Source: Litoditis marina
Lineage: Eukaryota > Nematoda > Chromadorea > Rhabditida > Rhabditidae
NCBI GenBank assembly: GCA_964036275.1
Contig: OZ038436.1
Span: 12,241,904-12,305,903 of the forward strand
Length of the DNA stretch: 64,000 nt
Direction: 5' to 3'
Shown: positions 25,001-36,135 of the stretch, in pieces
How positions within the stretch are numbered: the first letter of the stretch is position 1
Layout of the letters: each line of letters starts with the position of its first letter
Notes under the pieces: generated by a model
Told to the model about the DNA's origin: nothing
What the model saw: the letters and a program-made list of their open reading frames with translations, nothing else
The model's database searches: none
Program-made: the position numbers and the translations under genes

Positions 25001-28000
25001 CTTTTTCAGTAACTTCTCGAAGGAAAGTTCATCGGCAACAGTAATTGACCAATTCATGGAGATAGGGCCTACCTTCTCATTGAGCAGGGTGAGTACAGTG
25101 GAAGTTAGCCCGTCCATGGAGGAGGGTGGCAGGATACTCCCCAGAGACATGGTAGGACCGATGATCGACGTGTCCTTAATCAATACTACTCATATATATA
25201 TATATATATTCTCAATATTCGTCCTCTTTTTGAAATGTACAAACCTTCTAAGACAGGGCTCATACTTTTTTCTGCCAACTCTGGCGGCAGCAACATGCAA
25301 AAGGTGATTAGTGGTCGTGCACACCGTAGGTTTAATGAAATTCTATTCTACTCTAAAGTGGTTGGACCGGTAGTGTATCAAATGTTTGGACACATACAAG
25401 ACACTTTAGGTTGAGTGCTAAACAACGGACCCTGAAACATTGGAATGTCTTCTTGAACAGATAGGTTCCCAGCTGATTCAGTTTTGCACTTTCCTTGGCG
25501 TATTTCGGATCCTCCAATGCCTGTAAAACTGCGAATAAGTGAAAAAAGGTTAACGTGTTAATGTTAAGACCATTGTGATCTTTTCAAGCAAATTTAAACG
25601 ATCAATAGAACGATAGTTGTTGCTGACATGCAGACTGTAAGTATACTCTGAAAAGTTGGTCGAAAACCGAAGCTATACAAACTGAAGAAAAGGGGCTCCT
25701 TTTCTGCCAAGCATGAAAACCTGCCCATTGATGCAGAACTGTAAATTTGATCTTTACAAAACGGGGGACTAGAAATGAGACTGACTGACCGAATTCAGGC
25801 TCATCCACAGGACAATGAAGCATTCGAAGACGACCTTGCTTCTCTGCCATACGGGATTCTTTTCGTCTGAAAACCATCGCATTTGATTAGAGTCATCTTA
25901 AACTTTGGGCCAACTGAACGACTAATTAACGTGAAAATGGGTGTCTGAACGGGTGTTTTCAGAAACGTCAGTTTATGTGCGACTTATATGGGTTGACCAT
26001 ATCTTGTAGTTTGATCTTCATTGTCATACCCTGCAGAGATCGTGATTTACGACCACGTCACAAGGAGAACAAACTACAAAAACCGCTGTTCACACCAGCT
26101 GAACTGCTTCGACCGACCATCATTGAACTAACCTAACTTACCTAACTAACTATAGACAAGGGTGGAAAGGAATAAGAGTACATTCATAAATGAATCCTAA
26201 TAAAGATCAATCGACCAACTGCCAGAGAATGTTATTATGTACCAACCCTGTGGTCTACCCTTATTGTAAGGTATGTGGTGTATTATTATGTACCAACCCT
26301 GTGGTGGCTGATTCTGACTGCAGCCAGTCAGACTGTCCACCGTATCATTGAAGCCCATGGTCGTGTTTTCATCGGCTGTCAGGTCGACCGAGCCATCCTT
26401 GAAGCCGGACTCCATATTCTTCTTCAGGGCTATCAGCAGGTATTTCATGTGTTCAACTGAAAATTACAAATGAAACAAACTCCCAACTGCCACCAAACTA
26501 TCCCACGGAAACTAACTAGCTTTGTGACTCCAAATCGTCAAATTATGCAACTTTGTCAAACATACTGCCTAGTGCATTGTGCATGAACGTGATACTGCCC
26601 ATGGTGCACCGATGACAAAAAAGTGAGCAACTGGCTACACACAAGAAAGGTGCGACTATTCTACGAGATGTAACCTGTATTTCAATTAGAATAGGTGAAA
26701 TTCCATGATTTGGCATGACAATGAACGAACTTTTCTCCAATATCGGCGAAATGGGAGCACGTTTCTTGAATTTCACCGACTATTCGCTAATGGGGCGAGA
26801 ATATGGAACTGGCCTGCATCGTGTACACTGATGAGATGTAGTGGGAAGAGGAGTCGATGGAAGGTGAGGGCAGAAATGCGGCCGTAGCTGATCAGACGCG
26901 CCACCCGCTTCATCCGCTCGTTCTGGTCCGCGCGAGGGGGCAGAAACGACTGCAAAAAATAGATATTGAAACTAATAAACTTTTCTTTTAAACATTCTGA
27001 TAATTTAACTAATAGACTTTGAACATTCTGATAATAAAACTGATAAACTTTTCTTTTGAACATCTTCACTTTTTGAAGCAATACTTTTACTGCCACCATT
27101 CGGAGTATCTTCCGCGTATTCTTGTTTCAATATGCTGTCACTTTGAAAGTGTAAAATATAGCAATGCTCGAAATTACGGTAATTACATAACCATACGTGC
27201 CCATTTCAGATGGGATATGGCTCGTGGTTCACCCTATGTGAATGAAATAAACTTATTGGTACAATGGGCACGTACCCCATATATGAGGGGCACAATGGAC
27301 CTTCGTACAGTCTCCGATGTTTCCACTTCCAGTCGAGCCATCACTTCATCCATTTCCACTACGTCGAAGTACTGAAAACAAACGTATGGCCTGGTTAATC
27401 CTAGGGTTGTTGAAGTCGAACTTGAAACTCGACGCGAAAACTTTCGAAAAACTCGAAACTTTCCAAAACTCGATTTTTCGCCCAACTCGAAAACTCGAAA
27501 TTTTGATCCCGATTAACTACCCTAGTTGATCCATTGTAACACCCGTTTTTCTTACAGTTGAGATATTTGAAACAAACTAACAAACTCCCCTAATACGTCC
27601 TTTACTGATAAATTCCTATTGTCCCACCCTGTTTTGTAGCTTGGCTACCACAAAATAGACCCAACTTTATTAAATGTAAGGTATACAACTCAAAAACTCA
27701 ACGCTATGAAGCAACGTTTAGCTTGATTTGAAACCTTGAGAACTGATGAAACAGTGTCACAGCGTTCTCGTCTACAGTAATTTGTATTGCGCTTTCTCCG
27801 TGAAGTTTTCGTGGTGCGACTTTGCATCCCACTGCAATTTGGAATGGTCAGAGCACTAATGCGCTGCGTATTGCGCTCACGCGAATCAAACGCGGAGGGT
27901 TTGAAATCAAAGATACGAGTTCGTTCTTTGCTAATGTTGCAGTCGAGAACACTGTGGTGTCTAGCGTACCCTGACATATCTGTGTCCCTTCAGTTCCCCG

Positions 28001-31000
28001 AGGAGTTCGAAGGTCGCAGTGCGAACCCTGTCATTCCGGTCATCTATGCCCTTGGGGCAACAGACCCGGAGGGCATGTTCCGTCGAATTCATACATTCCG
28101 GAATCGGCAACAGACAACGGAGACCCTGAACGACGACTGACATAGATTGGGAAGCGAGCTCAGGCAAAATCATAGGTAAAACAGTTAAATGCCACTACAA
28201 CTAAAATGAACGTGCGTAGCCCTGAAAAGGGCAAGAGACCCCTGTAAACAAAATAGCCTTTTTTCGTCGACTTCTTACGTCAGTGCGTGTAAAACAATGC
28301 ATGTGCATATACGTAAAACAATGCATATACGTATCGAATTAGTTAGCGTTGACGGCAAAACTGCATCAATACGCAAGTTTCCTTCGCTATCATGTACTTC
28401 CCAGCTAGCGATGCGAAGTGCTGACCGTTTTTCGCAAACTTTCGGGAAAATTTTGGAGTTTTACGTAATTTAATTAACCTATCAAATTTAAAACTACATT
28501 TCGAGAAGGCGAGAATATATAGCATAGCATTACTGAAAATGAACTTGTGGGTCGTAATTTCCACCATTTCTAATTCTAGATTAAGAAAGCCCAAGGGTCA
28601 AAGTCAAAGTATCAAACTATGATCAACTAACCTCAAACACAGCAATTCTACTACCGATATCGGCATCTCGACGAAGTTTGTCACAAATCTGGAGGATAAT
28701 AAATAATTGAACCCGTTAAGGTATCGGAGTGAAATGGGGGAAATATAGCTAGCGTGTATGAGAGACAGGTGTAAAGAGTAGAAAATCGACGAACAGTAAA
28801 ATCAGAATACATAACAAAAGTGAATAGATAAAAAGACGATTCAAATAAAATAAAAACATACAATTGTGAAATAGTTCTTCCTCGACAACGATGGGATGTA
28901 GCTCCAGAAGAGAGACATCAGTTTGAGAACCTGAGAAAACGTATATCTTAAACGTATGGTAACGAACAAACGGACGGTTTTCAACTTTTTCTTGATTTGG
29001 TTAATTTGGTAAAAAATATATATAGCTGGATGCTGGAAACAATTGTTAACCGAAAAGAAGGAAACCTATCCTGGCCAAGAGGGCAAGTTAGGATCAAGGA
29101 GCTAAAAAAACCAACCCTTTTAATGGCTTCATGGCGTAACACATAGCAATCATCCATCAGGCACCTTTCGAAAAACGCATGTTGCTTGGCCAACATTTCA
29201 ACCCTCTCCTGTAACAAAAAGATAACGGAAGATGAATGGGTCAGCAATCAACAACATTCAACAGTATTCACCACAGCTCATATGCAATTAGGCCATTTCA
29301 ACAAGCCACCAAGCTTTTCTCAATACTCAAAAACGATTTCTGAGAAGTAGAACAAATCGAATGAAAGCTCACACAGTCGTCATCACAGATGATGGGGTAG
29401 AAGTCGAAGAGAACCAGAGCGGCGTTGTAGCGAACTTTCGGGTTGAGGGCCTACAAATGTACATCATTTTCGTCGTACAAATATATTTCCTTTTTTTCTT
29501 TATTTGTTTCTTGTTTCAAGTTTTCGAACAGCATTATACTGCACAGTAACGTCTTGTCAAAATTCAGATATCACTTTTTTGGCCAAACAGATTCACAGTT
29601 CACAGAACCACTTTTCTTTCTAAATGATGTAAAGACATTATGGAAAACATCCAATAAGTCTTAATGACAACACATATTTTTGTGTTAAATAAATTTAACA
29701 CTGATGTAAAGACAGTCAATCGTATCAAATGCGTACTGCAGTCCTGTCTGAACTGATCAGTGTGACTATGAACCACTTCTCGAAACTGTGATCGAGAAAG
29801 GTCCTCAATGTTACGAAGTGAGACATCAAACTTCCGACTGTGGTACCAGGATCATGAGTGTGTGTTTACGATCCCCTTCACACGTGAATTTCTATATCCA
29901 TTCACTAATTATCACGCAAAAGAGAAAGCAGCTCAGAAAATCGGGTGTCCTAATTGGAGCACACACCCTAGTTCTCCCTCGGTAAGTGATAAGTGGGGTC
30001 GTCATTGAATACAACGCCTTTCTAGGTGAGAAGTGAGCAGATCCGGAAAATTCAGCCGATTTGTGTTTGTGTCATTACTGTACACTCGCACCTCGGTTCC
30101 TCTCCAGAGCACGGGCAGGAAGCATTCGTGCAACATGTTGTTCATATTGAATTTTCCCTTTTTCGATTCACCGGAAAGAGAGGAGAGAACCTGAAGGAGC
30201 AAACCCAATGATACAATAGATTTTATAGTTCCGGTCATCCATACTGAGACTTAGCAGTGTGCCGATGAATTTTCCAGGCAATTTTTCACCACTTTCAAGT
30301 TTTTTTTTTCAAAAAAAAAACTGCGAATGTCTGTTAGCGGTTGTTCAGTTCCATAAGAAGAGTGGGTGACGATTCAGCTAAAACCGATTCAGCTTGCAAG
30401 GTAAATAGGGGACTTTTCAGCTAACACGTTTTAACCTCGGACTTTTCAGCTAGTACCGTTTTAAGCTTGGACTTTTCAGCTAAAACGGATTCAGCTTGGA
30501 CCATTGCGCTAGTACCGTTTTAAGCTCGGACTTTTCAGCTAAAACTTATTCAGCTTGGACTTTTCAGCTAAAACTTATTCAGCTTGGACTTTTCAGCTAA
30601 AACTGATTCAGCTTGGACTTTTCAGCTAAAACTGATTCAGCTTGGACTTTTCAGCTAAAACTGATTCAGCTTGGACTTTTCAGCTAAAACTGATTCAGCT
30701 TGGACTTTTCAGCTGAAATCTATTCAGCTAAAACAAAATTTTAAGAAAAAAAGTTTCATGCACGCGACGCGACAAGAATGCACAGGAACTTGGGAATGAA
30801 ACTTCGGGAACAGGGGTAGTTGATGACGCTGATTTCGAACATGGACATAATGTTAAAGGTGGTGGAGGGCTAAAGTATCATAGTGGCCAAAACTAGTATT
30901 TTCAAACCAAACTTTCGGGAATGGAGTAATAGATCATGGGGATTACGAATATCGATACGGGGTTAAAGGTGGTGTGAAGCTAAAATAACAATCTTCCAAA

Positions 31001-34000
31001 TTCGTTTATATTGGGTCAAAATTCCAGAGAAGGGGAAGTTAACGATAGGGAACTCGAATATCCACATGACGTTGAAGGTGACCGGCTCCAAAAAATATTT
31101 TTTTCAAATTCATTTTTCTGGTAAGCTGGGGCCTCGTGCTGTGGTCGTCGAGCACTGGGCGCTAATGGTACTGCGCTGCGCATATTATATGAAAGAGAAG
31201 AAGACGAAGATAGGGAAAAACTGAATTCGGAAAAATATTTTTTGAGTCCGGTCACCTTTAACGTCATGTCGATATTCGAGTTCCCTATCGTCAACTACCC
31301 CTTCTCTGGAGGTTTTGATTTATACGTTAGCTCCCACCACTTTTAACCCCGTATCGTAATCCCCATGATCGATTACCCCATTCCCGAAAGTTTGGTCCGA
31401 AAATACTAGTTTTGGCCACCATGATACTTTAGCCCCCCACCACCTTTAACATTATGTCCATGTTCGAAATCAATTTTTTTTGGAACATTTGCTTTAGCTG
31501 AATAGATTTTAGCTGAAAAGTCCAAGCTAAATGAGTTGTAGCTGAATAAGTTTTAGCTGAAAAGTCCAAGCTGAATAAGTTTTAGCTGAAAAGTCCAAGC
31601 TGAATCAGTCTTAGCTGAAAAGTCCAAGCTGAATAAGTTTTAGCTGAAAAGTCCAAGCTGAATAAGTTTTAGCTGAAAAGTCCAAGCTGAATCAGTTTTA
31701 GCTGAAAAGTCCAAGCTTAAAACGGTACTAGCGCAATGGTCCAAGCTGAATCAGTTTTAGCTGAAAAGTCCGAGCTTAAAACGTGTTAGCTGAAAAGTCC
31801 CCTATTTACCTCGCAAGCTGAATAATTTTTAGCTGAATCGTCGCCCACTCATAAGAACACATAAGTGAAAAAAATTACTTATAGTACTTATGTCTGTTCA
31901 AAGAAATAGGCTTCCCAAAATCTTGGCAGGTTGCCAATGGGTCGCAGTAGGAATGAAACGAACTATACCTAGAGTCTAGAGTACTGTGGAACTGAACTTC
32001 TTCTCAGTCATTGAATCTTTCTAAACTCATGACTCAAATAGCGACTTTCGCCGAAACAGCAAACCGCCACATCGTTCATCTAGGTGTTGCTAATCTTTAC
32101 TAGTTGATATGATTATTCACTGGAGAAAGGCAATATTCCTCATGTATGTCGGGCCATAGAAAAATGGAACACACAAATTGAGCTTGAATTAAACTTACAT
32201 GTCGGAATTTTCCGGAAAGCGGATCTTCGAAGAAAATGGCAGCGCGCATAATGTCGGTGATCAGATTTTTCTGAAATTATCCAATCCTACTAGGAAAAGT
32301 GACCGGAAATGAAAATAAAATGAGCGCACACTTCAAGATGAGAAATATCATGTTAGTTGTGTGTAATAAAAGGTGCATAAGTAAGGAAAAACTGTATGTT
32401 CAGGAAAATTAAGATCATTCTGTCTGAATATACAAGGTCTAATAATAATTTTCTGCGTGCTAAGGCTAACCTGTAAATTAACGCAGAAATCCTCGTCCTC
32501 GTCTTTCTTGGCAATCTTCCAAGCCAATGACATGATCTCGCCGTAATGATTGCAGGTGGTGCTGGAGAATACAAGTAAACATACACAATCACGACGTTTT
32601 CTCCCGAGAACTCGAACAATGATGTACTTTACTACTCACCGAGAAATAAATATCTTTACTACTCATGAAGCAATAAAAAAAGGTATATTATCACCGATTC
32701 GCTCGCTATTCAGATGATTATGAAGTGAGATATCGATTGATCAAATAGCACTTACTTTGTTGCTCCGGCCAAAACACTCTTCTTCATGAGATATTGAAAT
32801 CCACGAGGAGTCACTTTCTTGATGGATCGTGCACAGAGTTTGCGTCCTGAAAGACAAACACAATACATATATAAATATATGGCAACCATCCGGGAAAAAG
32901 ATTCCCAAATGACTATGAATTGTACAAATACAAATCAGCCCCTCGAAATCACCGAGAATTTGGAGAAAATGAGATTGATCGGAGCAAACACGCTACTATT
33001 CTATGATAAACGAAATAATGTTACTATTCTATGATTAGGTGGATCGCCAATATTTACATTCTAACAGTCTGGTTATACTGTTGAACCTAACATGTTCTAT
33101 GAATATTTGAATGATATAAACGACATTTCCCCCACCCTCGGGTACAGCTATGAAACTAGCTGTCCACATGGCTCTCCTCAGCTCAGTGGTGGAACATTCT
33201 TCGATGACGTCATCACAATCGGAGTACAGCTTCTTGATCAGCGCTTTCTAGAAGGATACCTCATGAAACTACTCAATATAACAATAAAAGAGAAAGTCAG
33301 CGTAGATGAATTCGGCATTTATAAATAAACTCACGCATACGGCAATAATATTTTCAATATTTTTCTCAAAAACGACAAGCTACTGTCTTCAAAAATGACC
33401 GTATATGTATATGTGTTTTCTCAGCACATAGTCATCTCAGCCTTCATGCTAGTTTATTATACACTGCCAACGACGCCAGCTCTGGAATCTTGCAAACGTT
33501 CCATATTTTTTGCGCCGCGCCCATTTTAAACCCCGATCTTCCCATCCATGTTCGAAAGTGGTAATTATTGGTAATAGAAACCAACTAACCTGTCCTTTGA
33601 CAATGGTACAGGCCTTTTCCAGCGCCTGTGAGGAGGACTGGAGATGATATTCTTTCAGTTCTTCCGTGGTGAGCAGCTGCTTCGGTTTGTCGACGGCCTG
33701 CTGAAACAATGCTTTACAGGTTTGAAACATTGAAACGACATCGATAACTATCGAGACAACTAAATGAGACTATTGCACTACTCTTCTCTTATTTGGTCTA
33801 GAAAAGTTTGTTCATTGTTCTTGTAATACCCACCAAAGAAGTTTTGTGCACTTTACATTGTTTCCTTTTACTGCAACGTGAGGTATGGCTATGTCTATCG
33901 TGAAGCGAATCAGTACGTACTAATATCGTGCATTTTGCGTTGCGTTTGCACAAATTTCCAAATCATCTCAATAGAATGTAGTATGTAGATACAAGAAAAT

Positions 34001-34206
34001 CCCATGATCCAGAACTTCCAACATTTAGTAGACAGTTCTGTAACATGTAATTTAATTAACCAGCGAGAATAACTAACCGTTTTGATATGTTTGTCTACTT
34101 GTTCTTCTGCATCGTTCTCCTTGTTCTCCTCGTCGACATCGCTTCTCAGAAGCGTCAGTTTTGTCGCCTCAGACTCGGTTTGAGTACCTGCCTTTTGATC
34201 CGGCAT
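19047..34206 (-). CDS. capg-2: Condensin II subunit CAP-G2
   Basis: Thirty-one minus-strand exons join in frame to 1089 residues: 34206-34078, 33700-33590, 33247-33157, 32846-32756, 32561-32471, 32270-32199, 30190-30092, 29450-29373, 29208-29116, 28930-28862, 28688-28632, 28158-27970, 27371-27276, 26949-26829, 26456-26298, 25866-25790, 25520-25398, 25174-25073, 24804-24720, 24612-24542, 24041-23922, 23639-23508, 23171-23034, 22766-22618, 22308-22224, 21297-21201, 20920-20845, 20608-20551, 20263-20163, 19954-19791, 19192-19047. The product is HEAT-repeat-like. Blocks matching vertebrate NCAPG2 as I know it include ALNPKVRYNAALVLF, RVRTATFELL, EMDEVMARLEVETSETVRR and SFLPPRADQNE; total length is also close. 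Condensin II compacts mitotic chromosomes, and G2 binds the kleisin CAP-H2. The start is MPDQKAG, after an AG that could take a spliced leader. Exon 3's donor (GTTTCA) and exon 7's (GTGCGA) are weak, but phase requires them. Confidence 0.92.
21934..22085. repeat. Inverted repeat in a capg-2 intron
   Basis: Arms of 29 bp (21964-21992 and 22021-22049, starting GTAGCGACACCGTACTAC) pair with one mismatch around a 28-bp loop, and looser pairing extends outwards. It lies between exons 25 and 26. Confidence 0.75.
23241..23312 (+). tRNA. tRNA-like sequence, degenerate
   Basis: It has an A-box-like GTGGCCAAGTGGTAAGTG and a B box GGTTCGATCCC at normal spacing inside a capg-2 intron, on the opposite strand to the gene. 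Stems are poor, so this is a pseudogene or tRNA-derived repeat. Confidence 0.3.
27404..27525. repeat. TTCGAG/CTCGAA-rich element in a capg-2 intron
   Basis: Starts AGGGTTGTT and ends near AACTACCCT, with repeated CTCGAAA units. Same family as 375-556. Confidence 0.6.
30360..31850. mobile_element. 1.49-kb foldback transposon with tandem-repeat arms
   Basis: The ends are inverted: GAGTGGGTGACGATTCAGCT on the left and its reverse complement, with one mismatch, on the right. A 7-bp direct repeat ATAAGAA flanks it (30353-30359 and 31851-31857), as a target-site duplication should. The outer arms are tandem arrays of a 28-29 bp unit containing CTTGGACTTTTCAGCT (left about 30410-30720, right about 31490-31800). 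The inner arms are an imperfect inverted repeat of about 350-400 bp. The unpaired centre is about 31110-31225. No transposase is encoded. It sits in the capg-2 intron between exons 6 and 7. Confidence 0.92.
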
Positions 34207-35640
34207 TTTGTCTCTAGAATGTGATGATGCATTAGTATTGCAATTATTTCAAACGTGCTCAGATCAACACCATCTAAAATTATGAGAACTTGGGTCTCAC
34301 AGCTTCATAATCAATTACGAATTACCGTTGTAGACGCCTTCTCTCCTCAATCTCAATCACAACTAAGCGGAAAACTTTCACTGATAAACATTTTCACAAC
34401 CAAATTTTACTGCTTGATGCTGTAGAAGCAATCCGACCCTCACTTAGAATTGGAGGGCCATCGCATAGAATGCACGTAACGTTGACAAAATTTCGACAAC
34501 ACGACCAAATCTCCTGAGTTTTCATATTTTCAAGAGCTCTCAGGCTAAACACATAGACTTATCGAGAGAAAATCTCACTAGAAAATTACGGAAGAGTTAA
34601 TTCATTAAATAAACGTTAACTGAGAAGAACAATACGATGAGTAATGAGTAGAATGTAATGATAATTATGAAATGTAATGATAATATAAAATAAAAAAGAG
34701 AGAGGCGAATTTTTTGGGAGTGATTTTATTTGAATTCTACTGATTCGCGCGCTTCCTCATCTTACAGTAACCCAGTCGATGCTATCGTATTAGAGCGCTC
34801 TTTCCTTCACAAAACAAGAATCAACTTGGCAAAATCATGGTTTACGGACAAATCCCCCCCGCCGCGTTGCGGTCGGACAATTCCCCCCTCTGCGCGGACA
34901 ACTCCCCCCTCTAATTTTTCTCTAAATCCTGGCTGTTAATCGAACATGCTTTGAATTTCATTACATGCTGACTTACCCTGTAAGTAAGCATGTATATGAA
35001 GATTTTCAACGCGAAAACTTCACTTTTATCTTTGAGTTGAGGTTAAAAACTTACGTTATTCCGTGGACTTTGGTTAAATACTGTTTTATGTCATTTTTCG
35101 GCTAATAATAATGACTACACTAGGTCCACGAATGCTAATCATCTTATAGAGCTATTATAAACTGTATCTTCTTGAATAAGATAAGTTAACTTCGAAAAAT
35201 GACCATAACTAGTGTAAAATAGGTTGAGGGGGGAGTTGTCCGAGAGAGGGGGGAATTGTCCGACCGCGACGCGGGGGGGATTTGTCGCGTAATCCAAAAT
35301 CATTAAACTTCTCAATTGAAACAAAACGTCTCAGTTTAAGCAAGTGTGGATCTTGTTCCAATAAAATGCAGTGGAATAGGAAGATTTTAAAGAGTGGAAA
35401 GTTAGTAAATAGCATAGTTATTTAACCGAACGCTGTATTCAGCCATTGCTTGATCTAAGATCCGGTTTTCATATGCACGATCAGTACTTTGAGTGCGGAA
35501 ATTCCAGTATTCATAGAAACTTTCTAATGTACGCCCTTGCAGAACGGAAAGTGCAGTACCAAGAAACACGCGAAATACGTGGAGTGAACGTGTTGAAAGA
35601 TAGAGAAACGATTTTGTTTCATTTTAACAGTGTAGTCAAG
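34207..35640. promoter_or_regulatory. Divergent promoter region of capg-2 and the REEP-MSP gene
   Basis: The two start codons face away from each other 1.43 kb apart, so both promoters should lie here. About a third is an inverted-repeat element (34838-35295). A splice-acceptor-like GCCCTTGCAG at 35532-35541 may be a leader acceptor for the REEP-MSP transcript. The stretch 35345-35640 is the part duplicated at 14935-15240. Confidence 0.55.
34838..35295. repeat. Inverted-repeat element in the divergent promoter
   Basis: The left arm (about 34838-34915) and right arm (about 35223-35295) are inverted copies. Shared blocks include GACAAATCCCCCCC, GCGGTCGGACAATTCCCCCC and GGACAACTCCCCCCTC. It looks like a MITE of about 455 bp. 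Confidence 0.8.
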
Positions 35641-36069
35641 ATGGAGCAGTTTGGTGTGGAACAGTCTACAATCGATCAAGTGAAGGAAAGAATTATCGAC
35701 GAGGTAAAACCTTCTCTTCTCATTTTTTTCTTTTGCTCCGCATTCTTTTCTGTTTTCTGGTGTTTAGTCATATCTTAGTGTTTATCCCAGTGTGTATTGT
35801 TTCGTTGACCCTATATCGTCGTTTCAATAGTTGTAGTTTGATCGGCTCCCATATCAGAGAACGACTAAAGAGACCGAACAAACTATAAATACAACTGATG
35901 AAACGAATATGTATAATTTTTGTCTTTCTTCCCTCAACGATCTTCTTTCAGAACTTCTTCACAGCCCGACTTCTAGCCCAAATAAGTCGAAAAACCGGAT
36001 TCCCTCCCATTTCGGTAAGAACGTATATATATATATATATATATATATTTAGTTGACTATGACGACTTT

Positions 36070-36135
<66 letters not shown>

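Noticed and set aside
30410..31800. Regular repeats with spacer-like units, CRISPR-like at first sight
   Set aside because: Repeats are contiguous without unique spacers, are mirrored in two arms and lie in a eukaryotic intron: arms of a foldback transposon.
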